A DNA stretch of 49,415 bases from Calditrichota bacterium (GCA_013150955.1 JAADJD010000062.1:1-49415); one strand, 5' to 3'; numbered from the stretch's first letter, positions 19,375 through 28,660 are shown. Numbers and translations are program-made. Notes: generated by a model not told the origin, from the sequence alone.

Positions 19375-20601
19375 ATGCCACTGGACAAATTAGATAGTGC
19401 CCTTCAATCCGACGTGGAAGCCCTGCAACAGGAAGGTCGAGCCAAGGCCCCGGAACGCATCATTGTGGATTACATTCCACCCCGCGGGGAAAAAGGGCCG
19501 CGGTATAAATTAAAGGGATCGGATCAGGAATATATTCGCATGAATTCCAATAGTTACCTGTCGCTATCGCATCATCCGGCATTGATCGAGGCTGCCGACG
19601 AAGCCACTCGCAAATTTGGCGTGGGGCCCGGGGCCGTTCGCTTTATTGACGGCACCTTCCATTATCACGTGGAACTGGAAGCGCGCATTGCCCGGTTTGT
19701 GGGAAAACCCGCGGCTAAGATTTTCAATTCGGCTTACACAGCCAATCTGGGTCTGGCACTGGCCATTAACACCAAACAAACTTACTGGATTGGTGACGAG
19801 CTTAATCACAACAGTATCATCCGGGCCATGCGTATTGCCAACGTCCCGCGGGAAAATAAGGGCATTTATCCCCACAACAATATGGATGAATTGAAGCGTT
19901 GCCTGGATGCGGTGCCTTCCCACATCGAACGCGTGGTGATTATTTTCGATGGAATCTTTAGCATGCGAGGCGATTACGCCCCCATTCCGGAAATCTTGCA
20001 ACTGGCCCGGGAATACCATCCGAAATTCAAAGACGGTGTAATCACGGTGGTGGATGACTCCCATGGAATCGGCGCTTTCGGCGATACGGGTCGGGGAACG
20101 GCTGAATTTACCGGTGCCACTCCTGACATCATCGTGGGGACTTTTGGTAAGGCCTTTGGGGTCAATGGCGGATTTGTGGCCGCCAGCGAATCGGTGATCG
20201 AGGCCATTCGCCAGAAAGCAGATACCTACATATACACCAATCCCTTGGGTGTTGCCGATTGTGCGGCAGCCATCAAGGCTATCGAAATTGCCGATGGCCC
20301 CGAAGGCCGAAAACGGCTGGCGAATTTAAAAGAACGCACCCGGCAATTTCGGGAAGGTATTACCGCACTGGGGATGGAATCCATTCCCGGCCCTCATCCT
20401 ATTGTTCCCTTGCTGGTGCGGGATACGCATAAAACTCACGAAATGGTGAATCGGCTGTTCGAGAAAGGGGTGCTGGTGGTTGGCCTGACCTTTCCGGTGG
20501 TTCCACGCGGTGATGAAACCATTCGATTTCAAATCAATGCAGCCCACACCGAAGCCGATGTCGATTATGTGCTGAGTGTTTTGAAAGAATTTGCGGGCTA
20601 A
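19375..20601 (+). CDS. kbl: PLP-dependent alpha-oxoamine synthase, Kbl-like
   Basis: A 408-residue fold-type I PLP enzyme of the alpha-oxoamine synthase family: glycine C-acetyltransferase (2-amino-3-ketobutyrate CoA ligase), AONS or serine palmitoyltransferase. Motifs seen are MNSNSYLSLSHHPALIEA at the N-terminus, GVGPGAVRFIDGTFHYHVEL, FNSAYTANLG, DDSHGIGAFGDTGRGT, and the PLP lysine in GTFGKAFGVNGG. Closest in feel to Kbl, but SPT-like and AONS enzymes share these motifs, so the substrate is not certain. The ATG at 19375 is preceded by AAGGAAGGAAGAGG; a longer reading from 19303 is disfavoured. It is divergent from addA. No threonine dehydrogenase gene is adjacent, so a threonine-degradation role is unsupported by context. 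Confidence 0.82.
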   Translation: MPLDKLDSALQSDVEALQQEGRAKAPERIIVDYIPPRGEKGPRYKLKGSDQEYIRMNSNSYLSLSHHPALIEAADEATRKFGVGPGAVRFIDGTFHYHVELEARIARFVGKPAAKIFNSAYTANLGLALAINTKQTYWIGDELNHNSIIRAMRIANVPRENKGIYPHNNMDELKRCLDAVPSHIERVVIIFDGIFSMRGDYAPIPEILQLAREYHPKFKDGVITVVDDSHGIGAFGDTGRGTAEFTGATPDIIVGTFGKAFGVNGGFVAASESVIEAIRQKADTYIYTNPLGVADCAAAIKAIEIADGPEGRKRLANLKERTRQFREGITALGMESIPGPHPIVPLLVRDTHKTHEMVNRLFEKGVLVVGLTFPVVPRGDETIRFQINAAHTEADVDYVLSVLKEFAG

Positions 20602-20617
20602 GGATTGTCCTGGCGAT

Positions 20618-20639
20618 CCCCGATGTGCGTCCATCGGGG
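20618..20639 (+). terminator. Weak terminator-like hairpin after kbl
   Basis: An 8-bp perfect stem CCCCGATG / CATCGGGG with loop tgcgtc, 17 bases after the kbl stop. It lacks a T-run, so it is only a weak candidate. Confidence 0.35.
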
Positions 20640-20759
20640 GGTCAACCGTTCTGAACACGGGGCGGTGATGTTTGGCACTCCCCATAATTCCTCCACCGGA
20701 AACTTTAACTCCGCCCGGAGGTTTGTTATATTGTTAAGAATTCGGTATAAGCGGAAAAT

Positions 20760-22052
20760 ATGATCGATACGCTAAAAATATTCAATGAACTTAAAGAGAA
20801 GCTCGATCCGGAAGCGGCTTTGAAGCTGGCCGAAATCATCGGATCGGTATATTCAGAGCTATCGGACACCGTTACCAAGGCCGAGTTCAATGAGTTAAAA
20901 GATATTGTTCACGATCTGCTAAATGCCCAGAGGCAGACGACGGATCACCTTAATCGCCTGCTGGAGTTCCAGCAAAAAGTTGAAAAACAACTGGAAACGC
21001 TTACCCGACGGGTTGACCAGCTTACAGTCGCGCAACAAAAGACCGAAGAACGGCTCAATCAACTGGCTGAAGCCCAGCAAAAAACCGAAGAACAGCTGGA
21101 GAAGCTTACGCAACGTGTCGATCAGTTGACGATCGCCCAGCAGAAAACTGAGGAGCGACTGGAAAAACTCACTCAACGGGTAGATCAACTGGCCGAAGCT
21201 CAGCGAAAAACCGAAGAACGGCTGGAAAAACTCACCCAACATGTCGATCAGCTGACGATCGCCCAGCAGAAAACTGAGGAGCGACTGGAAAAACTCACTC
21301 AACGGGTGGATCAACTGGCCGAAGCTCAGCGAAAAACCGAAGAACGGCTCAATCAACTGGCACAAGCCCAACAAAAAACCGAAGAACGGCTGGAGAAACT
21401 CACCCAACGCGTCGATCAGCTGACGATCGCCCAGCAGAAAACTGAGGAGCGACTGGAAAAACTCACTCAACGGGTGGATCAACTGGCCGAAGCTCAGCAA
21501 AAAACCGAGCAACGCCTCAATCAGCTGGCCCAAGCCCAACAAAAAACCGAGGAACGGCTCGAGCAATTAGCCGAGGCTCAGAGGAAAACCGAGGAGACGA
21601 TCCGGAAGCTCACCCGCCGGGTGGACGACATCGCGGAACAACTGGGCGGTATTAGCAACACCATCGGGTATCGGCTGGAAGACCAAGCCTACAAACCGCT
21701 GAAACAGATCCTGGAAAAAGAATACCGGATTTCCGTTGATCGCCTCTACCGCAAGAATCTGGTCTATTCCCCCAAAAAATACGATGAAATTAACATCTAC
21801 GGTGAAGGTCAACGGAACGGCAATCGGGTATTTGTAATAGGCGAATGCAAGGCTCAGTTTGGTGTGCGCGATGTAAATCGTTTCCTGAAACTGCTGGAAC
21901 GCCTGAAAAGCCGTCTCGAAGGCGAAATATTCCCTATCACCCTGGCATACCAGTATCATCCGGTAGCCGAGGAAATTCTGAAACAAAAAGGAATCCGCGT
22001 TTTCTGGTCTTACGAAATACCCAATGTCCTCCCTTACTCGGACATTTTTTAA
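20760..22052 (+). CDS. Coiled-coil repeat protein with PD-(D/E)XK nuclease-like C-terminus (DUF3782-like)
   Basis: A 430-residue protein. Residues about 40-300 form a long coiled coil made of a 21-residue (three-heptad) unit of the type KLTQRVDQLTIAQQKTEERL, repeated about ten times with shorter NQLAQAQQKTEERL variants. The C-terminal 130 residues resemble the PD-(D/E)XK fold of DUF3782 proteins: D342 in YDEINIYG, and E362-x-K364 in VIGECKAQFG, followed by a helix with YQYHPVAEEIL. The nuclease-like active residues look intact. The pattern (long coiled coil plus nuclease core) is known from archaea and cyanobacteria, but no function is established. No adjacent methylase or toxin-antitoxin partner is seen. 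The upstream region ends with TTGTTATATTG; no promoter call is made. Confidence 0.78.
   Translation: MIDTLKIFNELKEKLDPEAALKLAEIIGSVYSELSDTVTKAEFNELKDIVHDLLNAQRQTTDHLNRLLEFQQKVEKQLETLTRRVDQLTVAQQKTEERLNQLAEAQQKTEEQLEKLTQRVDQLTIAQQKTEERLEKLTQRVDQLAEAQRKTEERLEKLTQHVDQLTIAQQKTEERLEKLTQRVDQLAEAQRKTEERLNQLAQAQQKTEERLEKLTQRVDQLTIAQQKTEERLEKLTQRVDQLAEAQQKTEQRLNQLAQAQQKTEERLEQLAEAQRKTEETIRKLTRRVDDIAEQLGGISNTIGYRLEDQAYKPLKQILEKEYRISVDRLYRKNLVYSPKKYDEINIYGEGQRNGNRVFVIGECKAQFGVRDVNRFLKLLERLKSRLEGEIFPITLAYQYHPVAEEILKQKGIRVFWSYEIPNVLPYSDIF
20991..21640 (+). repeat. Intragenic 63/126-bp tandem repeats (coiled coil)
   Basis: Units of 63 bp (21 residues) alternate with 42-bp units (14 residues). A block of about 126 bp beginning ACGATCGCCCAGCAGAAAAC recurs almost identically at about 21128, 21254 and 21422. 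Near-identity at the DNA level implies recent expansion or slippage. Confidence 0.85.
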
Positions 22053-22224
22053 TACCTTAACCACTGGCCTACGAATGCAAAACCTGAGATAAAATTCACC
22101 AGAAAACAAGGTTTGAATTGGACTGGATTCGGTTAAACCTAAACCCAAACTGGTTCAAATTTGCAGCGGGATTTAGCCAATTGTCCCCGGGTCTATTCCA
22201 AACCTCAATCCACAGGAATTTCTC

Positions 22225-23166
22225 GTGAGGGCAAAAAAGATTTTAACACTGGGTGGCACAGGATTTATTGGACAGGAAGTGCTCCGAACACTGGTAGAAC
22301 AGTCCTATTCTGCCACCTGTCTGATTCATCAAACGGCTTTACCGGATGATTTACACGGGAAAGTCGAATTGGTTCACGGATCGTTGGAACGACTACCACT
22401 GGCTGGTGAGCATTTTGAATCGGCTACAGCCATTGTCCATCTGGCACGCATTGCCAGATCCACCCGGTTCGGTCGCTGGCTGGCAGCCCGCAAAAGTGCA
22501 CGTGCCAATCAAAAATTGATCCATTTGCTGTGGCAACCGATGCACCCTCCCCTGCTGGTTCTGGTGGCCGGGACACTGGCTTATGGGGATGGGCACGACC
22601 AGATTATCACCGAAAACACTCCACTCCATCCCGTCAGCTACGCCCGATACTACGCCCGTGGAGAAGCGCCGCTGGTGGAAGCCATTGTCCAGAAAAAAAT
22701 CAAGGGCATCATCTTACGTCCCGCCTGGGTTTACGGGACTGGATCATGGTTTCGGCAATTTTATCTTTTACCCATGCAGAAGCTCCAGATCGTTCCGCTC
22801 TATGGCAACGGAAAAAACTGGATGACGCTCATTCACGTTAAAGACTGTGCCCGGATGATTGTGCATTTACTGGAACGGGGTCAACCAGGAGAAACATACA
22901 ACTTATTTGCGGGCAACGCCATTCGGCAGGAACAGCTGGCCGAACAGCTGGCGTCTATCACCGGGCTTCCCATTCAGAAAATCTCCCTCACGCAGGTTGA
23001 GAAACGCTTTGGCAAATTGGCCGCCGAGGCTTTTTCCATTTCCCAGATCATTCAAAGCAGACATCAATCCCTGCTGGAAGAAATCCCCTTGCTGTTTCCA
23101 GACTTAACAAGGGGGCTGGCTAACGTTGTACTGCCTTTTCTGGCACAGAAAAAAGCATCCACCTGA
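22225..23166 (+). CDS. NAD-dependent epimerase/dehydratase-family protein (extended SDR)
   Basis: A 313-residue extended short-chain dehydrogenase. The Rossmann motif is TLGGTGFIGQEV near residue 8. Next come AIVHLARIARSTRF and VAGTLAYGDG with a Tyr at the catalytic site (YARYYARGEAPLVEA), LRPAWVYGTGSWF, and a long C-terminal region. It probably acts on a nucleotide sugar or another sugar-like substrate. It starts with GTG, with only a weak AGGAA upstream. It is convergent with the glycan operon, which gives some context for a sugar-related role, but the substrate cannot be deduced. Dispersed repeat copy B lies downstream. Confidence 0.78.
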   Translation: MRAKKILTLGGTGFIGQEVLRTLVEQSYSATCLIHQTALPDDLHGKVELVHGSLERLPLAGEHFESATAIVHLARIARSTRFGRWLAARKSARANQKLIHLLWQPMHPPLLVLVAGTLAYGDGHDQIITENTPLHPVSYARYYARGEAPLVEAIVQKKIKGIILRPAWVYGTGSWFRQFYLLPMQKLQIVPLYGNGKNWMTLIHVKDCARMIVHLLERGQPGETYNLFAGNAIRQEQLAEQLASITGLPIQKISLTQVEKRFGKLAAEAFSISQIIQSRHQSLLEEIPLLFPDLTRGLANVVLPFLAQKKAST

Positions 23167-23241
23167 TCTCTCAACCACTACGAATTTGATGGATTAAAAT
23201 CAGTAAATCGTTTTTCCTTTTGAGAAGGTTTTCTCTATTCA

Positions 23242-23450
23242 TCCCAAATAATCACTAAACCGCAAATCACACGAATGAATCCTAAAAATATCAACAAAAA
23301 AGAGAATAAATCCCGGAACACATTTTTTATCCGGATATAATCAAACGAATTTTATTGTTTTTGTTCGCGTTAATTCGTGTAATTCGTGGTTTTAATGCAT
23401 AATCTGGGTTTAATGATGTACATTCGCAGGCTAATGCTAAATTTGGGTTA
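23242..23450 (+). repeat. Dispersed intergenic repeat, copy B
   Basis: About 209 bp from TCCCAAATAATCACTAAACC to AATTTGGGTTA, in the same orientation as copy A. It shares CGGATATAATCAAACGAATT with A. The left end follows the epimerase stop by 76 bp, and the right end is 22 bp from the stop codon of the minus-strand methyltransferase. It fills most of this 306-bp gap; no other element is seen there. Confidence 0.85.
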
Positions 23451-23472
23451 GTTGCACAGGCACCTGATGTCC

Positions 23473-24342
23473 TCAGCGTTTAAACACCAGACAGGCTACC
23501 TGATCCGCAACGAATGCCAATCCCGGGATTCGCAGCGATCGGTATTCCAGGGCGCGATGAATGGGAAGCCGCACCCCTGTCGCCCGATATCCCGTTTGAA
23601 AGGGGGGCGTCCAGCAGAGCACCGGACGCACCATCAAGCGCCTGGGCAATCCCCGTAATAACTTTTTCACGCGCGCGGGGGAACGCAGCCACATCCGCTG
23701 TTGCCGACCCCGAATGTTAACCGTCAACGTGCCTGACCACCGCCGAAATGCCAGACGCGGATGGCCTTTGAATAGGTAATAAACCGTTTCCGACAGACAA
23801 ACCGGAGCTAAATGTGCAGTTAATAATACCCCACCCGCAGTCAACATGCGGTACAACACCTGATGAGCCCGAACAAACGCTTCATCATCCAAATACGAAA
23901 ATCCTCCCGTTGTGGAAAAAATCAGATCGAATGTCTGGCCATCAAAACTATTGGGTTGCAAACGCTCTGCCCGTCCCAGGTACAGCATGACCCGTTTATC
24001 CTGACAGGCCTGACTGAATTTTTTCCAGGCAACCCGCAACATGCCGGGCGATCCATCGCATCCAACCACCTGAAATCCCTGCTCCAGAAAAAAGGGAAAA
24101 TCATTACCCGGACCACAATTGAAATCCAGCATTCTCCAGGGTAAGGCCTGCTTTTTCAGGCGCGGACAGATTTCCTCAAGCACCAGCCGATACAGGAGCT
24201 CTTTTGTCAGCCGGAAAATGGGGTTCGTTGCTGGCAACCGACCGTATTCCTCCGCCCATGCATCGAACCCATCACTGGAATCCAGCGATACCCATTCTCC
24301 GGGATCAAACAGTCGATATATGCCCTGTGATACGGGAATCAT
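23473..24342 (-). CDS. Class I SAM-dependent methyltransferase
   Basis: A 289-residue methyltransferase with the Rossmann-like SAM fold. Motif I is MLDFNCGPGNDFPFF near residue 70, the acidic post-I residue is in VVGCDGSPGML, and DLIFSTTGGFSYLDDEAFV fits motif IV/post-IV. The substrate is unknown; small-molecule or glycan methylation is likely because it ends a five-gene operon of glycosyltransferase genes. The ATG has a CAGGGA ribosome-binding site, and it follows the GT2 gene with an 87-bp gap. No membrane span or signal peptide is seen. Copy B of the dispersed repeat lies 22 bp beyond the stop. Confidence 0.8.
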   Translation of the reverse strand: MIPVSQGIYRLFDPGEWVSLDSSDGFDAWAEEYGRLPATNPIFRLTKELLYRLVLEEICPRLKKQALPWRMLDFNCGPGNDFPFFLEQGFQVVGCDGSPGMLRVAWKKFSQACQDKRVMLYLGRAERLQPNSFDGQTFDLIFSTTGGFSYLDDEAFVRAHQVLYRMLTAGGVLLTAHLAPVCLSETVYYLFKGHPRLAFRRWSGTLTVNIRGRQQRMWLRSPARVKKLLRGLPRRLMVRPVLCWTPPFQTGYRATGVRLPIHRALEYRSLRIPGLAFVADQVACLVFKR

Positions 24343-24429
24343 TCCCTGTTTTGTGAATTAAGCCAATATTTCAATTGACGCAAAATGTACAAAATCCTAT
24401 CCAACCCAACTCGTCCACGCTCATCTTTT

Positions 24430-25476
24430 TTAAACCATTTTCGAACGCGTTGATTCAAGGGAGGGGCGAGACAGGAAAAATCCTTTTTTCCAGGAAAAAA
24501 CCTGAAATGCGCGCACCGGGTGCTGTAGAATCCATTGACCGAACCGCCGGATCATTTTCAGGGGTGGTCGTCCGGGCACCCGACGCATCAATCCCAGCAT
24601 TTGATACAGTAATGTTTCCTGAAACGCTGCCGATGTCAGGGCTTGCGGATGCCCGGCCACGAACCGTTCCAGCAATTCCAGGTAGCAATCCCAGAAGCGT
24701 TTGGCGTTTGCCACCCGGATTCCTCTGGGCACAGCGGCCAGAATTCGTACGCAATCCCGGGGGAACGCTTCCTTCAGCAAACATCGAACATAATGATGCA
24801 GGACTGGAAGTACCTGTTTCTCAAAAAGGGCTTCAATTGAATCCGCGGCAATTTGACGAATGGTGGATTGCTCATGGACGCGGTAGTCAATCAGGGGTAG
24901 GGGCAAATTTGCAGCCGGGCCCTGCAACAGCAGCCGCGACCAGAGGGCAATATCTTCGCAGTGGTGGCATTCCGGATAACCCCCAAACCGATCCACAACT
25001 GGCTGTCGTCGGAACATGACAGAGGTGTGAATAAACGGTGATTCGAAGCACTGTATCCAGCGCAAACTTTGCGCATCCACCGGTTTAAATAGATACCCCA
25101 ATCGAGTACCCGTGCGATTCACCCGAAATCCATGGCTGCCCACGATCAGATAATCCGGATGGGATTGCAAAAACCGCCACTGATATTCCAGGCGTTGGGG
25201 ATGCGATCGATCATCGGCATCCTGACGGGCAACCAGAGGATAACGCGCTCTGGCCAGCCCCAGATTCAGACAGTAACGAATACCCTGATGACTTTCCAGC
25301 CGAAAGTATCGGATGCGCGGATCGCTAAACTGACGGATTCGGAACCCGGTATCGTCCGTGGAGGCATCATCAATGATCAATAATTCAAAACGGGAAAATG
25401 TCTGATTCAAAATGCTACGTATGGCTTCCTCCACAAATTCCGCCCCGTTATAAACAGGCATAAGCACCGTGATCAC
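24430..25476 (-). CDS. Family 2 glycosyltransferase
   Basis: A 348-residue GT-A fold glycosyltransferase. The N-terminus MITVLMPVYNGAEFVEEAIR, then LLIIDDASTDDT, gives the nucleotide-sugar-binding half. The metal-binding DxD motif is in ARQDADDRSHP near residue 85. A region near residues 150-170 with FESPFIHTSVMF and GGYPE completes the GT2 core. It probably transfers a sugar in the assembly of a surface glycan on the cytoplasmic side of the membrane. The start is GTG, preceded by GGGGAGG, and overlaps the preceding methyltransferase stop by four bases (GTGA), showing translational coupling. Acceptor and donor are unknown. Confidence 0.88.
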   Translation of the reverse strand: MITVLMPVYNGAEFVEEAIRSILNQTFSRFELLIIDDASTDDTGFRIRQFSDPRIRYFRLESHQGIRYCLNLGLARARYPLVARQDADDRSHPQRLEYQWRFLQSHPDYLIVGSHGFRVNRTGTRLGYLFKPVDAQSLRWIQCFESPFIHTSVMFRRQPVVDRFGGYPECHHCEDIALWSRLLLQGPAANLPLPLIDYRVHEQSTIRQIAADSIEALFEKQVLPVLHHYVRCLLKEAFPRDCVRILAAVPRGIRVANAKRFWDCYLELLERFVAGHPQALTSAAFQETLLYQMLGLMRRVPGRPPLKMIRRFGQWILQHPVRAFQVFSWKKGFFLSRPSLESTRSKMV

Positions 25477-26330
25477 CGACGATCCTCCCCTGTGCCCTTT
25501 GCTGGCTTCAGCACATAAAGGCTGTACTCACCAATATTCCAGAAGGGGGTTTTATTCATCCATTGATCCATCCGCCACAGCCAGTGGGCCAATTTGCTGT
25601 TCGAAGCAACCCGATGTTGTCGGTACCAGGCCGGGAAGAAGATAGAGTAGCCTTTCTTGCGAACAATCTGGAAGTGCGGATGAAAATAATGTTTGATCTC
25701 CCGGGCCGAGCGGCAGGTGCTCTCCAACTGTTTTACCGGGGAATAACCCGCCCAGCGGTTGGTGATGCGCGAAAATGCTCGCCGATAGTTACCTCGCAGC
25801 AGGTAAAACAGCAAGTCAAACACATACCAGCGATTCACAAAGGTCAGCACCAGCGTACCGTTGGGAGAAACAACCCGCCGTAACGCATGCGCCACCTGTC
25901 TCAAATCCTTCACGGTATTCAACGCCCCGAAATAGCAGTAAATCATATCAAAAGTACGATGAGGGAAAAGTTGCTCCACATCTTCCACTGTGCCCACCTC
26001 CACCTGTACCTGCTGGAGCCCGTTTTGCGCCAGCAGGTGTCGGGCACGCCTGACCATTTCCCCGGAAACGTCAATCCCCACAATTTCCACTGTGGGATAC
26101 TTTTGTGCAAAATACCGTAAGTCGACCCCCGGGCCGCACCCAACTTCCAGCATCGAGCGGAAAGAAAATTGTTCGGTAATCTGGCGAAAATCATTTCGGA
26201 TGCGCTGCAACACATGATTCTGCTGATAGCGTTCCAGGAAATCCCGGGCATCCTGATCATAATAGGCCGCCACTTTGCGGTAATAATCATCCGAGCTGGC
26301 CTGCAGCTTTACGTCGTGAAGTGCACTCAT
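25473..26330 (-). CDS. Class I SAM-dependent methyltransferase
   Basis: A 285-residue methyltransferase. Motif I is MLEVGCGPGVDLRYF near residue 59, the ribose-binding acidic residue is in IVGIDVSGEMV, and motif IV is FDMIYCYFGALNTV. The later part, with a YVFDLLFYLL stretch and a basic region, is typical of enzymes acting on lipids or sugars. The ATG at 26330 has GGAGAG nine bases upstream; a TTG at 26339 is less likely. It overlaps GT2 downstream, so the two are coupled. The likely substrate is a glycan or glycolipid of the same pathway. Confidence 0.83.
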   Translation of the reverse strand: MSALHDVKLQASSDDYYRKVAAYYDQDARDFLERYQQNHVLQRIRNDFRQITEQFSFRSMLEVGCGPGVDLRYFAQKYPTVEIVGIDVSGEMVRRARHLLAQNGLQQVQVEVGTVEDVEQLFPHRTFDMIYCYFGALNTVKDLRQVAHALRRVVSPNGTLVLTFVNRWYVFDLLFYLLRGNYRRAFSRITNRWAGYSPVKQLESTCRSAREIKHYFHPHFQIVRKKGYSIFFPAWYRQHRVASNSKLAHWLWRMDQWMNKTPFWNIGEYSLYVLKPAKGTGEDRR

Positions 26331-26375
26331 GGAATACAACTCTCCTTTTCCTTATTGATCCTGCCCTTCCTCAAA

Positions 26376-27308
26376 TCACAACTCATCCAATCCCGCATCG
26401 CGATAAACGGCTTTTCGCAAATCTTCCCGGGAGGTAATGCCCGCATCGATCATCTGGTAAACCTCCTGATAATCCACTCGATTCAACTTGGCCAATCCCG
26501 GTTTAATAATGATGTTGCGTCCAACTAACCTGGGAAACTTCCGTTGCAGCCGGTTCCGGTACCACAAAAATAACCAGTGGTTGAGCTTGGTTAATCCGAA
26601 TCCCTTACCCTTCCCGGCAGGGCGAGGCTTTTCTCCCAGATAATAACGGGCATTGGGTTGCTCTTCCACCCGGGCATTGGGTAAAATGCGATAGATCCAG
26701 CGATTCTCCTGAACAAATCGGTTTTTAAAAGAATGATTGATGACCGACTGCATCTGTACGATTTGAACGGCCGTAAAATAATTTTGCTGTGAGAGGTTCA
26801 GGTTGGACTCATCGAGCAAAAAATTTACACACAGTTTCTTCCGAACCTTTAACACATGACTGACCATCACAATGATGCCATAGGTTAACCACAAACGATT
26901 GGGAGCGGTGACAATAAACAAGTCGACATCATCGTCGGCATTGCAGGACTCGAATGCATTGGCACCGGTCAAAGCAACATAACGCACCCAGGGAATTCGC
27001 ACAATCCATTTCAGATGCTTCCTGTTTTCATCGAATACGCGTTGACTCCATTCCCGGCGACGCTCGAACCCGTTCTTTTCGTTGGTGTGCTGCACCCAAC
27101 CCCCAACATCCCACAATTCACCTTCTTGTTGTATACGGGACAGCACGGCCTGAAAATCGGACTGGGAAACGGGCACCCGGATAAACCGACGCACCTGTTC
27201 CGCAGTGAACGCGCTGTCGAAGCTGCTGGCAATTTTCAGCACCCGGAAAATCTCTTTCCGAATTTGAAAAAATGCCTCCTCGTCCGGTATGTTTTCCGTG
27301 GCATTCAA
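26376..27308 (-). CDS. Nucleotidyltransferase-fold protein
   Basis: A 310-residue protein with a short winged-helix-like N-terminus and a central pol-beta-type nucleotidyltransferase core: VRYVALTGANAFESC, then DDDVDLFIVTAPNRLW near residues 123-140. The Asp pair and third strand match the GS…DxD motif of this superfamily, with GA in place of GS. A hydrophobic segment near residue 145 (LTYGIIVMVSHVL) may be membrane-associated. The family occurs in polysaccharide loci, but its reaction is not defined. The start is TTG with GGAGATGG upstream. It lies between GT4 and a methyltransferase in the glycan operon, which suggests a role in the same pathway. Confidence 0.6.
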   Translation of the reverse strand: MNATENIPDEEAFFQIRKEIFRVLKIASSFDSAFTAEQVRRFIRVPVSQSDFQAVLSRIQQEGELWDVGGWVQHTNEKNGFERRREWSQRVFDENRKHLKWIVRIPWVRYVALTGANAFESCNADDDVDLFIVTAPNRLWLTYGIIVMVSHVLKVRKKLCVNFLLDESNLNLSQQNYFTAVQIVQMQSVINHSFKNRFVQENRWIYRILPNARVEEQPNARYYLGEKPRPAGKGKGFGLTKLNHWLFLWYRNRLQRKFPRLVGRNIIIKPGLAKLNRVDYQEVYQMIDAGITSREDLRKAVYRDAGLDEL

Positions 27309-27348
27309 TAGTCCATCTCCATTCGTTACCCTACCTTCGCCTTAAATA

Positions 27349-28506
27349 TTACATGACGCGAACCCGTTGCTCCCATTTTCGATGGGGCGGTTGTAACCCC
27401 ACCCCTTCGTCCATTACCTGTAAATAAAGTTGAACGGCTTTATGGGCGGTTACCTCCCAGGAAAGATGCCGAATTTGCCGGGGGGAAAGCCTTTCCGGGA
27501 ACTGCTGACGATATGCTCGATGCCACACGTCCATCCACCGATCGATCTGGTAATGGGGAAAATGATAGGGATGATCCCCCAGCAATTCCGCCACCGTGTT
27601 GTTGCGATACAGAAACGCAGGAACGCCCATCCAAACGGCTTCAAAGGGGGTAAAACCAAAGCCTTCATATTCCGAAGCACTTAAGAAACAAAGCGCCCGC
27701 GCGTACAGGGTTTTTAAAAAGGATGGTTGAACATTGCTGTAAAAGAAAATGTCCTTTCGGAATGGCGACTCCTGCACGGCTCGTCTCACTTCTCCAAAAC
27801 CGTTGGCCGGGTAGCCCACAATAACCAGTCGGGCATTTTTCAAATGAGAAGCCTTTACTCGATTAAATAACTGGATTAAAAAGGGAATGTTTTTCCGTTT
27901 CTCGATGGAGTTTACGGACAAGAAATACGGTTGGGGAACGGGGATGGATGCGTCCGGCTCCACATCGTTCAGGTGATTCACCCCGGGATAAATGGTCACC
28001 AATTTGGTGTGGTATTCCGGAAAGAAAGCCGCCACTGCCTGACGGGTGGAATGGGACACCGTCCAGATCCGATCGGCTCGTTTTAAAAAGGTAGCAAATC
28101 GCTGGCGGAAATATGCGCGTTTTATAAGCGGATATTTATCGGGGTACAGGAAAAATCCCATATCGTGCACCGTGGTGATCAATTTGTAGGAAGAATGAAC
28201 CGGTGGTGTTAAATAATGGGTGGCATGAAACAACCGCACTTTTTCCCGGCGCAACGCCCGCGGTAACCCGACTTCGTAATAAGCCAGCAGATGGGCTCGG
28301 TTGCGGATGGGGACGGCAACCACCTGATCCCCTGGCTGTAAAATTGTTTGAAAAAGGGACGCGTGGGTGGGTTTACAAAAGACTTTTAATAAAAATGGCC
28401 GGTCAATCTGGCACAATGCGCTTACCAGATTGTACATGAAGAATCCGGCCCCGCTGTAATGGCCTGGCATGGCCAGGCAATCTATTCCAATGAATGGGAT
28501 ATTCAA
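27349..28506 (-). CDS. Family 4 glycosyltransferase
   Basis: A 385-residue GT-B glycosyltransferase. The N-terminal half begins PFIGIDCLAMPGHYSGAGFF. The C-terminal half has the GT4 pattern YFLSVNSIEKRKNIPFLIQL, LVIVGYPANG, and the donor-binding E-x7-E region SASEYEGFGFTPFEAVWMG near residue 290. It transfers a sugar from an activated donor. The start is TTG (28506) with only a weak ribosome-binding site; an internal ATG 12 codons later is possible but would cut into the conserved N-terminus. It is the first gene of the five-gene glycan operon; the next gene begins 40 bases after its stop. Confidence 0.88.
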   Translation of the reverse strand: MNIPFIGIDCLAMPGHYSGAGFFMYNLVSALCQIDRPFLLKVFCKPTHASLFQTILQPGDQVVAVPIRNRAHLLAYYEVGLPRALRREKVRLFHATHYLTPPVHSSYKLITTVHDMGFFLYPDKYPLIKRAYFRQRFATFLKRADRIWTVSHSTRQAVAAFFPEYHTKLVTIYPGVNHLNDVEPDASIPVPQPYFLSVNSIEKRKNIPFLIQLFNRVKASHLKNARLVIVGYPANGFGEVRRAVQESPFRKDIFFYSNVQPSFLKTLYARALCFLSASEYEGFGFTPFEAVWMGVPAFLYRNNTVAELLGDHPYHFPHYQIDRWMDVWHRAYRQQFPERLSPRQIRHLSWEVTAHKAVQLYLQVMDEGVGLQPPHRKWEQRVRVM

Positions 28507-28660
28507 ACTTAAACGTCCAGGTTAAATTCTCGTTCAGCTTCTGTATTCTATCGTCGACCGCTTCAACCGTCCCTGGGTGTTTTCTGTTGCCGAACCAACA
28601 AATTCCACTTCATCGATATTGATTTAAATTACCAGCCACTCTTTTTGTTCCGGATTGACC

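Noticed and set aside
20919-21566. Long antisense frame across the coiled-coil repeats
   Set aside because: A Leu/Phe-rich product generated by the opposite-strand coiled-coil repeats; no ribosome-binding site.
23242-23450. Dispersed repeat considered as a CRISPR array
   Set aside because: Units are dispersed, long and inverted-ended, with no regular short repeats or unique spacers and no cas genes.
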